Assembly: GCA_008360975.2 (NCBI GenBank)
Contig: VLJF02000033.1
Span: forward strand, 496,001 to 560,000
DNA length: 64,000 bases
Source of the DNA: Lichenostomus cassidix
Lineage: Eukaryota > Chordata > Aves > Passeriformes > Meliphagidae
Direction of reading: 5' to 3'
A model generated the notes under the pieces. The model was not told the origin of the DNA. It made no database searches and saw only the letters and a list, made by a program, of their open reading frames with translations. Both the position numbers and the translations under genes were made by a program. This document shows positions 10,400 through 21,439 of the stretch, in pieces. The stretch's first letter is position 1; every line of letters begins with the position of its first letter.

Positions 10400-10870
10400 A
10401 CCGCCGGGAGCTCGGTGTGACCTGGAGCTGAAGGTGCTGTGAGCTGGGGCTGAGGCCGGGATGGAGCAGGGACTCCCCTGCAGCCCCGGCAGGAGCCCAG
10501 GTCAGAGCAGGGGATGCCTGAGAGAGGCCCTGAGCCCATGGGAAGCTCCTGCAGAGCCATGGAAGTGGCTCCTGGCAGGACTTCTGGGCCCGTGGGGGAT
10601 CCCCGCTGCAGCAGCCTGTTCCTGAGGGATTGTGTCCCCTGGATGGACCCCAGGCTGGAGCAGGATAAGGATTCCTCTGCCTGAGGGAGAGGAATGACAT
10701 GACCTGACTGTAACCCCCATGCCCTGTGTCTCTGGGTGGGGAGGAGGGAGGGAATGGGGGATAAAGTGAAGCGCAGAAAGGAGGGAAGGTTGGGGGGAGG
10801 TGTTTTGTTAGGAATTATTTTACTTCTTATTTTCTTGCTCTGGTCTGTTTGATAATAAATTCAATTAATT
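10400..10870 (+). repeat. Recurrent 'gatggagcag' module with polyA signal
   Basis: gccgggatggagcagggact, gcctgagagaggccctgagc and gagccatggaagtggctcc, ending in gataataaattcaatt. It is the paralogue of 6.92-7.33 kb. No conserved frame. Confidence 0.5.
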
Positions 10871-10910
10871 TCACCAAGTCAGGTGTGTTGTGCCCGTGAC
10901 AAGTGAGTGA

Positions 10911-11525
10911 TGTTGTCAGAAAATATACCAGTTTAAAATTTTTCTATAACTTTAGTCAAAAAGTTCTACTTAACCCCAGAAAACGGAATTTAGGTTTCTT
11001 CCAGGGCATTGTTCTACCAGGTGAAGTCTGATGGACTCAGCATATCAAGAGATGGGAAGTGACCCGAAGATAACCAGAGAGATAAAGGCTATTAACAGAA
11101 CATCTGCGGGACATCAGTGACTATCACAAACATCTACCCCAGACCACCTCCAGCAGGCATGAAGGCATCTGATCTGTAAAAGAATGATAAGAAAGAGTGA
11201 AGAATGAAAAACCTAATTAGCATCAGAGGTGAGGAAATTCAGATCCAATGAGAGACTGAATATCGGGAGTTTGCTCAACTTTGAACCAATGAACACTTAC
11301 CCAATGCTTGTCTATGTATTTTTACTGTATAAAATACCTGAGAAATCAGGTAAAAGCCATGTATCCCGGAATAATGGTTCTCTCTGCACACCTGGGCTAC
11401 GTGTGGATGAGATGATTCCCTTAGTACATCCTGCCCAGAACAACATCCTGGCCAGATATTTAAGTAATGCCTTGGCTCTCTAACATTAAAAATGTTGGAG
11501 AGTTTTTGTTTTTCCCGTAGATTCA
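10911..11525 (+). mobile_element. Probable solo LTR
   Basis: Begins tgttgtcaga, has TATA-like gtataaaatacc near 11326 and attaaa near 11484, and can end at gtagattca. GTGA at 10907-10910 and 11526-11529 gives a 4-bp target duplication. The boundaries are less certain than for the other LTRs because no empty-site paralogue was found. Confidence 0.5.
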
Positions 11526-11599
11526 GTGACAATGTCTCTCTGCCCTTAACCAGACCCTCGAGCCTTTCGTTATGTGCTCTGTTCCCTGCCCAGGGTAAG

Positions 11600-11800
11600 G
11601 AGAGTGACAGAGTTTTGCCCTCTCTCAGGCATCCCCTGCTCCAGCCTGGGGTCCTGCCGGGGCTGCAGGGGAGTCTCTGCTCCATCCCGGCCTCACCCAC
11701 AGCTCACAGCACCTTCAGCTCCAGCTCACACTGAGCTCCCACTCGCTAAGGGCAGCAGCAGTTCCTTGGCCTCCTGCCCGGGATGGGCACAGCACCAGAG
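11600..11800 (-). repeat. Recurrent 'gatggagcag' module, minus orientation
   Basis: Contains cagcctggggtcctgccggg and ctctgctccatcccggcc, the reverse complement of the module at 10.4 kb, with ggcctcctgcccggg at its end. Non-coding as far as can be seen. Confidence 0.5.
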
Positions 11801-11859
11801 CTGCTGCTCAGCCGAAGGTTGGAGAAATGCCCGAGTTCAGGGAAAGGGAGGTGACTCCG

Positions 11860-12440
11860 TGCGTGTGCAGAGCCCAAGCTCCACACTCTCAGTGCCCCCC
11901 GGGCTGGCCGAGGCCAAAGCCGCACATGAGGAACAGCCCTGCAACGGGCCCGGGCCCAAGGCGCCATTGCTCTGCAAATAGCGACCAAGTTCTCCGCACC
12001 TCCCGGCCCCACCTCGGCACGCAGTCCCCGGGGCAGCCCCACGGCCCCCACAGCAGCTCCCAGCCTCCGCCAGCCGCCCTGCAACGGCCCAGGGGGAGCA
12101 GGCCAAGGGACGCGGCTGCCGGCGCCCAGGGGACGTCAGGGACAGCGGAGACACTTCATAAGCCTTTCATGCAAAAGAGAAAATCATCAGGAAGGAAAAA
12201 GCAACACCAGCGCTGACTCCAGAGCACAGGGCCACACGAGGCCATGGCACATAGCAGTGGGGTGACGCTGGCCCCATGCCAGGCACCCAGCAGAGCTGCT
12301 CTCTCACTGCCCTGCACAGCCGCCATGGGGAGAGAAAATTGAACCAAGGCTTCCTGAGTTGATAGAAGGACCTGGCTAAGAGATCCCTCATCAAACACCT
12401 TTGAGCACAAAACAGGCTCGGAATTGGCAATGTGAATTGA
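11860..12440 (-). other. ZNF1 downstream flank block
   Basis: The minus strand matches blocks after every zinc-finger gene (21.4-22.1, 36.1-36.75, 43.97-44.7 and 57.24-57.96 kb). It starts just past the polyA signal with a tatcaactcaggaagccttg phrase, then ccatggcggctgtgcagggc, then a G/C-rich tract. Short frames through it differ between copies. It may be 3' flank or a separate non-coding exon. Confidence 0.55.
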
Positions 12441-12441
12441 A

Positions 12442-12447
12442 TTTATT
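12442..12447 (-). terminator. ZNF1 polyadenylation signal
   Basis: AATAAA on the minus strand in the phrase gttagcaataaattcaattc, which is shared by all five zinc-finger genes about 200-300 bases after the stop codon. Confidence 0.7.
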
Positions 12448-12719
12448 GCTAACAAACTCAGAGCAGGAGAAGAAGGAAAATTTGACCATTTAAAACACAT
12501 TCCCCCCACCCGACAGGGATCACCTGGAATGGGGGTCACCAGGATTCTGCCCAGCGGGGATCACTGAGGATCATCCACTGGAGATCTTCCCACTGGGGAT
12601 GGAGTTGGAGCAGCAGTGAAGCTCTTCCTGCACTCGGGACACTTCTTTCACTTGTGACTCTGTTCGTGCCGAGTCAAGTTAGAGCTCTGTGCGAAGCTCT
12701 TCCCACACGTATCATACTT

Positions 12720-15063
12720 TTAGGGCTTTTCCCCAGTGTGGATGCGCCGGTGCCTGATAAGGGTGGAGTTTTGCTTGAAGCCCTTCTTGCAGTCAGGGCA
12801 GCGGAAAGATCTCTCCTGGGTGTGATTGCGCTCATGGCGGAGGAGATGGGATCTGGTTGGAAACGTCTTCCCACATTTGGGACACTCATAGGGCCTCTCC
12901 CTGGTGTGGATCTTCTTGTGCCGGATCAGGTAGGAGCTGTCCCCGAAGCTCTTCCCACATTCCGTGCACTCAAAAGGCTTTTCCCCACTGTGGGTCACCT
13001 GGTGCTGCATCAGGTGTGACATCCTGCTGAAGCTCTTCCCACATTTCCCACACTTGTAGGGCTTTTCTCCCGTGTGGATCCTCTGGTGCTTGATGAGCTC
13101 AGGTTTGTTTTTAAAGCTCTTCCTACATTCCCCACACTTGTGGGGCTTTTCCCCTGTGTGGATCTTCTGGTGCTTCGTCAGATCGGACATCGACTTGAAG
13201 CTCTTCCCACATTCTCCACACTCATAGGGCTTCTCCCCAGTGTGGATCCTGTGGTGCACAATCAGCTCAGATTTCTGTCTGAAGCTCTTCCCACACTCCC
13301 CACACTCGTAGGGCTTTTCGCCAGTGTGGATGCGCCGGTGCGTGATGAGGTTGCCATTGTGCTTGAAGCCCTTCCCGCAGTCAGGGCAGCGGAAGGGCTT
13401 CTCGTCTGTGTGAACACGCTCATGGAGGAGGAGACTGGAGCTGGCTGGAAACCTCTTCCCAAACTTCCCACACTTGTAGGGTCTCTCCCCAGTGTGGATC
13501 AACTTGTGCTGGATCAGGTGAAATCGCTGCCTGAAGCTCTTCCCACATTCTCCACACTTGTAGGGCTTTTCCCCAGTGTGGATCACCTGGTGCTGCATCA
13601 GGGTGCACCTGTGGCTGAAGCTCTTCCCACACTGCCCACACTTGTGGGGCTTTTCCCCAGTGTGGATCCTCTGGTGCAGTTTCAGCTTGGACATCACATA
13701 GAAGGTCTTCCCACATTCTCCACACTCATAGGCCTTTTCCCCAGTGTGGATCTTCTGGTGCACATTCAGGTGGGAGCTCGTGCTGAAGCTCTTCCCACAC
13801 TCCCCACACTTAAAGGGCTTTTCCCCTGTGTGGACCCTCTGGTGCTGGACAAGAAAGGACAACAGCCTGAAGCTCCTTCCACATTCCCCACACTTATGGG
13901 GTTTTTCCCCACTGTGGATCCTCTGTTGCCAGACCAGCTCACATCTCCGCCTGTAGCTTTTCCCACATTCCCCACACTTATAGGGCTTTTCCCCTGTGTG
14001 GATCCTCTGATGCTCGATCAGCTCACATCTCCACCTGAGGCTTTTCCCACATTCCCCACACTTGTGGGGTTTTTCCCCAGTGTGGATCATCTTGTGCCTG
14101 ACCAGCTCACATCTCTTTTTGAAGCTTTTCCCACATTCCTCACACTTGTGGGACTTCTCTGTGCCCTCAGGCTTCTCCCCCAGCCCCGAGCTCCGGCTGC
14201 ATCTCCGGCCGCCTTCCCGGCAAAGTGAGGCTCTTTCCTCCTCGCAGCTCCCTGGGCTGCGTTTGCAGCTCCTCCTCGGGCAGCATCTCCGGGCCTTTTC
14301 CTCCTCCTCCATCTGGTCACGCCTTGGCAATGACAAATCCTGCTTTGGGGGAAAAACAAGGGCTCAGCGCCTTGCCCTAGGGGTTCTTCCTGCCCAGCTC
14401 CAGCTCTGCATGTCTCCCAGGGTTTTATGTCCATAAAAACCACAAACCACCACCATTCACCTCAAAATCCTCCCAGGATTTTCCCCACTCTGCTCTTTTC
14501 ACTTTGGCCTCCTCAGGGTCTCCCTTCCCGGCAGTCATAGGGCTCCCGTGGCTCCCGGGCTTCTCTATTTTCCAGGGTCCCGCTTAGGGATGATCCGGGG
14601 TCTTTGGGGGTCCCAGGGGTCCCTTCTCCCCTCATTCTCTGCTCCGCGCTTCCAGGGATCCCAGGCTTCCCCCTTATCCACGCTCCCCCCTCTCCAGCCT
14701 GCCGGGGCTCCCCCAGCTCCGGGATCGCCCCTCTCCGCTCACCCCACTCCGGGGCTCCCGCCCTTCCCCTCCACCGCTCTCCCGGGGGGACCCCATGCCC
14801 CATGTCCCACTCCCACCCCGACACCGGCCATGGCCACCTGCAGCCCCCAAAATATTCCCCAAAGGCCCACGGGCGCCTCAGCTTTGGCCTTCCGCCACAT
14901 CCAAACACTCCCCCCGCACAATCAAACCCTCCCAGCGACCCTTCACGAGATTTGGGGCTCAATCCCGGAAGCTGCGAGCTCCAAACACCCGCCGAGAAAA
15001 AACGCCGTTTGGGGACCCCCGAGACATTTGGGGCGACTTCCTCCTCCCCCTCACCTGCGCCAT
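12720..15063 (-). CDS. ZNF1: C2H2 zinc-finger protein, 17 fingers
   Basis: Two coding exons fit in frame: 15063-15055 (ATG GCG CAG, then gtgagg) and 14339-12720 (after cccaaagcag). An alternative start is ATG at 14312. The N-terminus is short, charged and Cys-rich ([20 protein letters not shown]); no KRAB, SCAN or BTB domain is visible. Then 17 C2H2 units of the CxxC-x12-HxxxH type with TGEKP linkers, which implies nuclear sequence-specific DNA binding. Finger 3 has Gln for its first His (VWQQRIH) and finger 9 has Phe for its second Cys (CGKFGKRF), so about 15 are canonical. The gene stops at TAA inside the linker after finger 17; below the stop (to about 12650) one more finger-like frame remains (KSFAQSSNLTRHEQSH). 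It lies head to head with ZNF2 across the palindrome. Confidence 0.85.
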
Positions 15064-15610
15064 GCGGGGCGCCGATGCTCCCGGAGCCGCGACAGACAAA
15101 GAGCTCCGCGCTTCTTCTGCTGCTCCTCCTCTTCCTCCCTCCAACCTCTTCCTGCTCCTCCTCTTCCTCTCTCCTCCTTCATCCTCCCGCGGCTCCTCCT
15201 CCTTCCTCATCCCGCCTCCTCCTGCTCGGATCTCCGGCCTTTCTGCCGCTCCTTCCTCATCCCTCCTCCTCCATCCCTTCTCCTCCTCCCCCCAAGCGCA
15301 GCGCCCACCCTTTCGCCCCTTTTCCCCACGCCGTCGCATCCCGCGGCAGGAGCCGGGGCAGGTCGGGCTGGGGCAGCGCTGGGCTCCGGGCCAGGCCTGG
15401 GCGCCCCCCACGCGCCCCCTCCCCAAATTGGCCTGGCGGGAAGCGCTGGGGGCGAGGCGGGGCGCAGGTGGGGTTGGGGTGGGGAGCGCTGGGCGCTGCG
15501 GGTCTGCCTGGGAACTGGAGAGTCATCAGCGCCGCGAGCTCGGATTGGATCAGAATCGCTCAGCGCCTTCTCCCATTGGCTCATTTTCGCGGGGCTATTT
15601 TTGGGGGCTG
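15064..15610 (-). promoter_or_regulatory. ZNF1 5' leader and CpG-rich promoter
   Basis: Minus-strand order from 15600: gagccaatgggagaaggcgc, ctgagcgattctgatccaat, gctcgcggcgctgatgactc, a GC-rich core with cccgcccacg-like boxes, then a gaggaggag-rich leader up to the ATG. The same segment precedes ZNF2, ZNF3 and ZNF4, and part of it precedes ZNF5. Confidence 0.6.
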
Positions 15611-15863
15611 TTTTTCTATGGGGTTTGGAGATTCTGGGGGGCTCAGGGGATCTCAGCGCCTTTTTTGGGGTTCGCTGTGTGCCGTGTCGGGGTTCCGCTG
15701 CCTCCCAAAGCCCCCAGAGCGGGGTGACACTTGGGGACACACGGGGTCCTCATTCCCGATCCATTCCGGGGTCAAGTCTGCCCCCCAGTCACAGCCCCAC
15801 CGCGGGGTTCCCCCAAGTTCCCCCCCAGTGCCCCCCAAAAAACGCGACGGGGCCAACTGGGAA
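15611..15863. other. Spacer between ZNF1 promoter and MHC fragment
   Basis: The first part (to about 15735) is shared with 18.59-18.72 and 39.50-39.62 kb. From 15736 the sequence belongs to the MHC class II 3' side only. No gene is seen. Confidence 0.6.
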
Positions 15864-15865
15864 GC

Positions 15866-15871
15866 TTTATT
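15866..15871 (-). terminator. MHC class II beta polyadenylation signal
   Basis: AATAAA on the minus strand in ctcccaataaagcttcccag, about 150 bases after the stop codon at 16017-16019. Confidence 0.75.
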
Positions 15872-16016
15872 GGGAGCACTGGGAGCAGCCGGGCGGGGTC
15901 AGAGTGACAGCAGGGCTGGGGGGACACACACGACCCCCCCCCAATCAGCACGGGAACAGAGCGGGGGGTCCCTGCCGGGCCCGAGGCCACGGGGAGGAGC
16001 TGCGGCCGGCGGCGGC

Positions 16017-17117
16017 TCAGGAGATCTGTGGGCAGAGAAAAGGGGGTAACACCGGGTTGGGGGGCCCCGGGGGGAGCACAGCCGCTCCGGGGCAGGGGGG
16101 ACACGACCCCCGGGACCCCCCCTCACCTTCTTGCGCAGGTAGAAGCCGAGCCCCAGCGCCAGGAGGACGAAGTCCAACACGAAGCCCCCGATCCCTGTCA
16201 GCATCTTGCTGCGGGCAGCGTCCAGCGGCATCTCTGGGGGGTGAGCAGGGCTCAGGACCCCCAAAAACCTCTCACCGACACCCCAAGCCCCTCCAAGCAC
16301 CGGCCAGTCGCCTCCAGCCCACCCAGGAGCCTCTGAAGCCTCCTCCCTATCCATTCCCAGCCTCCCCAGGACACACCAAAGACCCTCCCATTCCTCTCAG
16401 CACCCCACAACCCCTCCCAGTTGCCCCCCACCGCCCCAGGACCCCCAAACCCTCTCCCAGACCCTTCCCAGCCCCACCAGGACTCATCAAGGTCCCTCCC
16501 AGTCTCTTCCCAGCACAACCAACCTCATTCCAACCTTTGCTCTTCCATCCCCAATCTCCTTCCAGCCCCTCCAGCCTCACTCCAACTCCCTCCCAGTTAG
16601 CCCCAGCACCCCCAAACTCCTTCCCAGTGCCCACCAGCACCCCTAGAACCTCATCCCACCCTCCCCAACATACTTCCAACCCCTTCCCCGCCCTCCCACA
16701 CCCCCAAGCCCCTCTTCCAGTATAAACCAGCCTCTCTCCACCTCCCTCCCAGTTCCCCCCAGCACAGCCCAATCCCCCTGCCAGCCCCCCCAGTGCCTCC
16801 CCCGCTCCCCCCGGCGCTGTGGGCTCTGGCCGTACCCCAGTGCCACCTCAGGGGCTGCTCCAGGCTGACGTGCTCCACCTGGCAGGTGTAGGTGACCCCG
16901 TGCCGGGGGGGCGTTTCCAGGAGCACCAGCAGCTGGTAGGTCCAGTCCCCGCTGGGGAGCAGGTCGGTGGTCATCACTTGCTCCGAGAGCTCCTGCTGGC
17001 CCTGGAACCACCTCAGCTGCCCCTGCGCAGGGTAGAAATCCATCACGGAGCACAGCAGGCGGCCGGGCTCGGGCTGGGAGCTCGAGGGCACGAGTGAGAT
17101 GGACACACTGGGGGGCA
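16017..17117 (-). pseudogene. MHC class II beta chain, exons 3-5 only
   Basis: Minus strand: exon 3 17117-16836 (282 nt, the usual beta-2 domain length, phase 1 at both ends), exon 4 16233-16127 and exon 5 16025-16017 (ATC TCC TGA). Exon 3 shows VPPSVSISLVPSSS, LLCSVMDFYPAQGQLRWF and VTYTCQVEHVSLEQPL: an Ig C1 fold with both cysteines. Exon 4 gives EMPLDAARSKMLTG, a hydrophobic helix (GGFVLDFVLLALGLGFYL) and RKK, the connecting, transmembrane and cytoplasmic parts. All splice sites are consensus and a polyA signal follows. Signal-peptide and beta-1 (peptide-binding) exons are absent; upstream sequence is an interspersed repeat and then the ZNF2 promoter. The surviving exons carry no lesion, so the cause is truncation by rearrangement. 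Without beta-1 it cannot make a normal antigen-presenting chain. Confidence 0.85.
16240..16800. repeat. Pyrimidine-rich simple sequence in MHC intron
   Basis: The intron between exons 3 and 4 (602 nt) is made of short imperfect units around ccctcccag and ctccagcccc on the plus strand. Open frames across it are composition effects. Confidence 0.65.
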
Positions 17118-17164
17118 CTGGGAGAGAGAGGGGAGACACTGGGATCAGCTGGGTGGGCACTGGG

Positions 17165-18585
17165 AGAGAGCTGGGACTGTTTGTTTTTTTTGCTTTTTGT
17201 GTGAAAGTGTGAGTTTTCTGTTATGTTAAAATTTTGTGTGGTTTCTCTTGTCGGGGTTTGACCCTGACTAATCGCTAGGCACCTCAACTCTCTCTTGCTG
17301 CAAGGAAAAAAACTGTAAAAATACACACTAACCTCGTGAGTTAAATGAGATAGGATATTGCTAGGAGAACGCACAAAGAAGGGCCGACAGTCTCCAAGCC
17401 GTAAGTTGCAAAAAGTGATTTAATTACCCAACAGGGTTGGAGGATAAAATGCAAGGCAAAAATAAACTTTTCATACACTGTTTTGTTCACTCACCCCCTC
17501 CCTCTTAAGAACTCATTTTCTATTCACCCCCCTCCCTCCTTCCAACCACCATGTAAGGTAGGGGGCAGGGTGTGGGGTATTTTCTTTAGTCCATAGAGCA
17601 ATTTCATAAATCTATGCATCACCACAATTCTTCAACAACAAATATTGTTTATCTCTGCTTATCTCTCTTTCTCTCTAGACAGTTTTCTTGCTCTCACCCC
17701 CTCCCTCTTAAGAAGTTATTTTCACCCCCTTCCCTCTTTCCAAACCCACAGCACGGGCAGGGGGCAGGGTGAGGGGTTTGTTCTCTGCTCAGTCCATCAG
17801 GGAGAGGGGCCCTCTACTTAGCCACGGGGTCCCTCCCACGAGAGACAGTCCTCTGGGAACTTCTTTGCATGGGTCTGATGTCCTGAGCAACATCTCACCT
17901 GAATTCTGCTGCAACATGAGTCCTCTTGTCCATAAGGTGCAGACTCTGCCGAGCTGAGGCCAGGCTGCTTCCATGCCAGGAGCAAGAAAAAGGCCTTTCT
18001 CTCACTTGCAAGGCCTTTGCAGCTTTAACTCTTTAGATGAGACTCTCTCTGGATCACAGCTTCCTCCAGGCATCCACCTGCTCCTCTGGCGTGGGCTGTG
18101 GGTGGATTTCTGCATCCCTGTGGACTCCATGGGCTGCAGGGGAACCTCCTGCTCCCCCCATGGTCTTCAGCATGGCTAGCAGAGGGTTTTCAGCTCTGGC
18201 GCCTGGAGCACCTCCTCCCCCACCTTCTCCACTCACCTTGGTGTCTCCATGTTGTTCTCCCTTCATATATTTTTACCTACTCCAACTCCTCTAGCTAAAA
18301 AGAAGTGTGTGTCTACTTTTGTTTTGATTTTTTCTTAAATATGTATTCACAGAAGCGAAAATAGCACCTCTAATGGACCCAAACCTGGCCAGCAGCATCT
18401 CCGACTACGGGACTAGATGAAAAACTTCCAAAACGTTCACTCAGGACACACAGGAGCCATCTTTGTGCCACTCCCCACCCCTCAGACACTTCTGGCTTAC
18501 TACACCAGCTACTGAGGGGTTTAAATTTCTCTTAGATGTTAAAGATACCTTGCTGATGTTCTGGGCCAATCAAAACCACTAAAGT
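17165..18585 (+). mobile_element. Unclassified interspersed repeat, copy 1
   Basis: Matches 39.64-41.4 kb in inverse orientation (for example gaccctgactaa, tagacagttttcttgctctc and tgatgttctgggccaatc). It contains an internal direct repeat: ctcaccccctccctcttaag at 17493 and again near 17694. No open frame is conserved. It may be LTR-derived, but no termini or target duplication could be defined. Confidence 0.5.
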
Positions 18586-18589
18586 CCCC

Positions 18590-19266
18590 AAGTGTCACCT
18601 CGCTCAGGGGGCCTTGGGAGGCAGCTGAACCCCGACACGGCACCCAACGAACTCCAGAAAAGGCGCTGAGACCCCCAGAACCTCCAAACCCCATAGAAAA
18701 ACAGCCCCCAAAAATAGCCCCGCGAAAATGAGCCAATGGGAGAAGGCGCTGAGCGATTCTGATCCAATCCGAGCTCGCGGCGCTGATGACTCTCCAGTTC
18801 CCAGGCAGACCCGCAGCGCCCAGCGCTCCCCACCCCAACCCCACCTGCGCCCCCCCCTCGCCCCCAGCGCTTCCCGCCAGGCCAATTTGGGGAGGGGGCG
18901 CGTGGGGGGCGCCCAGGCCTGGCCCGGAGCCCAGCGCTGCCCCAGCCCGACCTGCCCCGGCTCCATCCCGGCTCCTCCCGCGGGATGCGACGGCGTGGGG
19001 AAAAGGGGCGAAAGGGTGGGCGCTGCGCTTGAGGGGAGGAGGAGAAGGGATGGAGGAGGAGGAGGAAGAGGGATGAGGAAGGAGCGGGAGAAAGGCCGGA
19101 GATTCGAGGAGGAGGCGGGAGGAGGAAGGACGAGGAGCCGCGGGAGGATGAAGGAGGAGAGAGGAAGAGGAGGAGCAGGAAGAGGTTGGAGGGAGGAAGA
19201 GGAGGAGCAGCAGAAGAAGCGCGGAGCTCTTTGTCTGTCGCGGCTCCGGGAGCATCGGCGCCCCGC
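18590..19266 (+). promoter_or_regulatory. ZNF2 CpG-rich promoter and leader
   Basis: Near-perfect inverted copy of 15064-15735. It has gagccaatgggagaaggcgc at 18730, a second CCAAT (gatccaatccgagctcgc), a GC-rich core, then a gaggaggag-rich leader to the ATG at 19267. Confidence 0.6.
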
Positions 19267-21180
19267 ATGCCGCAGGTGGGGGGGAGGAGGAAGTCGCCCC
19301 AAATGTCTCGGGGGTCCCCGAGCGGCGTTTTTTCTCGGCGGGTGTTTGGAGCTCGCAGCTTCCGGGATTGAGCCCGAAATCTCGTGAAGGGTCGCTGGGA
19401 GGGTTTGATTGTGCGGGGGGAATGTTTGGATGTGGCGGAAGGCCAAAGCTGAGGCGCCAATGGGCCTTTGGGGAATATTTTGGGGGCTGCAGGTGGCCAC
19501 GGCCCGGTGTCGGTGTGGGAGGGGGACATGGGGCATGGGGTCCCCCCGGGAGAGCGGTGGAGGGGAAGTGCGGGAGCCCCGGAGTGGGGTGAGCGGAGAG
19601 GGGCGATCCCGGAGCTGGGGGAGCCCCGGCAGGCTGGAGAGGGGGGAGCGTGGATAAGGGGGAAGCCTGGGATCCCTGGAAGCGCGGAGCAGAGAATGAG
19701 GGGAGAAGGGACCCCTGGGACCCCCAAAGCCCCCGGATCATCCCTAAACGGGACCCTGGAAAATAGGGAAGCCCGGGAGCCATGGGAGTGCTACGAGTGC
19801 AGGGAAGGGAGACCCTGAGGAGGCCAAAGTGAAAAGAGTAGAGAGGAGGAAATACTGGGAGGGTTTTGAGGTGAATGGTGGTGATTTGGGGTTTTTATGG
19901 ACTCAAAACCCCTCGGAGACTTGCAGAGCTGGAGCTGGGCAGGAGGAACCCCCAGGGCAAGGCGCTGAGCCCTTGTTTTTCCCCCAAAGCAGGATTTGTC
20001 ATTGCCAAGGCGTGACCAGATGGAGGAGGAGGAAAAGGCCCAGAGATGCTACCCGAGGAGGAGCTGCAAACGCAGCCCAGGGAGCTGCGAGGAGGAAAGA
20101 GCCTCGCTGTGCGGGGAAGGCGGCCGGAGATGCAGCCGGATCTCGGGGCTGGGGGAGAAGCCTGAGGGCAGAGAGAAGCCCCACAAGTGTGGGGAATGTG
20201 GGAAAAGCTTCAGGTGGAGATCTCACCTCATCCGGCACCAGCTGATCCACACAGGGGAAAAGCTTTATGAATGTGGTGAGTGTGGGAGGAACTTCAGTCA
20301 GAGGTACAACCTGATCCAGCACCATGTGACCCACACTAGGGAAAAGCCCTACGAGTGTGAAAAGTGTGGGAAGAGCTTCAGCCTGATGTCCAACCTGACA
20401 AAGCACCAGGTGATCCACACAGGGGAAAAGCCCTACTATTGCAAGGAATGTGGGAAGAGCTTCAGCGACAGCTCCACCCTGATCCGGCATAAAAAGATCC
20501 ACACAGGAGAGAGGCCCTATGCCTGTCCAGAGTGTGGGAAGAGGTTTCAGACCAGCTCCAGTCTCCTTCTCCATGAGCGCATTCACACCCAGGAGAGGCC
20601 CTTCCGCTGCCCTGACTGCAAGAAGGGCTTCAAGCAAAACTCCGCCCTCATCACCCACCGGCGCATCCACACTGGGGAGAGATCCTATGAGTGTCCCGAG
20701 TGTGGGAAGAGCTTCAGCTGCCGCTCCGTGCTCAGAGGACACCAAAGAATCCACACAGGGGAAAAGCCCTATATGTGTGGGAAGTGTGAGAAGAGCTTCT
20801 GCCAGATGTCACACCTGATGCAGCACCTGGTAATCCATACTGGGGAAAAGCCCTACAATTGCAAGGAATGTGGGAAGAGCTTTAGCTGGAGCTCCACCCT
20901 GCTCAAGCACAAGAAGATCCACACCAGGGAGAGGCCCTACGAGTGTCCCAAGTGTGGAAAGAAGTTTCGGATCTGCTCCCATCTCCTCCTCCATGTGCGC
21001 ATTCACACCCAGGAGAGGCCCTTCCGCTGCCCTGACTGCAAGAAGGGCTTCAAGCGAAACTCCCACCTCATCAGGCACCAGCGCATCCACACTGGGGAGA
21101 GGCCCTACGAGTGTCCCAAGTGTGGGAAGAGCTTTTCCAGGAGCTCTCACTTGACTCAGCACCAACAGAGGCACCAGTGA
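19267..21180 (+). CDS. ZNF2: C2H2 zinc-finger protein, 12 fingers
   Basis: Coding exons 19267-19275 (ATG CCG CAG) and 19993-21180 join in frame; the donor is gtgggg, weaker than the gtgagg of the other copies, so the internal ATG at 20020 may be used. The N-terminal region is the family's Glu/Arg/Cys-rich stretch ending EKPEGREKP. Twelve fingers follow, every one with intact C2H2 residues (first [19 protein letters not shown], last [18 protein letters not shown]), joined by TGEKP/TGERP/TQERP linkers; the protein ends HQ before TGA. It is the family copy with the cleanest array and a natural end. A further decayed finger-like frame follows the stop (cccaagcgcacgaagagctt). No KRAB or other effector domain is visible, so the regulatory effect cannot be predicted. 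Confidence 0.88.
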
Positions 21181-21389
21181 GGGAAGCCCTGCGAGTGTCC
21201 CAAGCGCACGAAGAGCTTCATTACTGCTCCAACTCCATCTCCAGTGGGAAGATCTCCAGTGGATGATCCCCAGTGATCCCCGCTGGGCAGAATCCTGGTG
21301 ACCCCCATTTCAGGTGATCCCTGTCGGGTGGGAAGAAAGTATTTTAAATTGTCATATTTAGCTGCTTCTCCTGCTCTGAGTTTGTTAGC

Positions 21390-21395
21390 AATAAA
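21390..21395 (+). terminator. ZNF2 polyadenylation signal
   Basis: AATAAA in gttagcaataaattcaattc, 210 bases after the stop codon; conserved in the family. Confidence 0.7.
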
Positions 21396-21439
21396 TTCAA
21401 TTCACATCGCCAGTTCCCAGCCCGTTTTGTGCACAAAGG

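Noticed and set aside
11600..11780. Possible exon of an unknown gene in the recurrent 'gatggagcag' module
   Set aside because: The module occurs about ten times in both orientations, but no frame stays open across copies and no splice sites are conserved.
13074..14228. 384-codon Leu/Pro/Val-rich frame antisense to ZNF1 (similar frames opposite ZNF2-ZNF5)
   Set aside because: Periodic antisense of the C2H2 repeat ([12 protein letters not shown] units match the TGEKPY linker). The family-wide recurrence follows from the finger repeats.
14548..16725. 725-codon open frame on the plus strand, Pro/Ser-rich
   Set aside because: It runs antisense through the ZNF1 leader and MHC class II exons and introns; composition (C-rich strand lacking stops) explains it, and its counterpart at ZNF2 is open to a different extent.
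18539..19783. 414-codon open frame on the minus strand
   Set aside because: Mirror image of the previous case, antisense to the ZNF2 promoter and leader.
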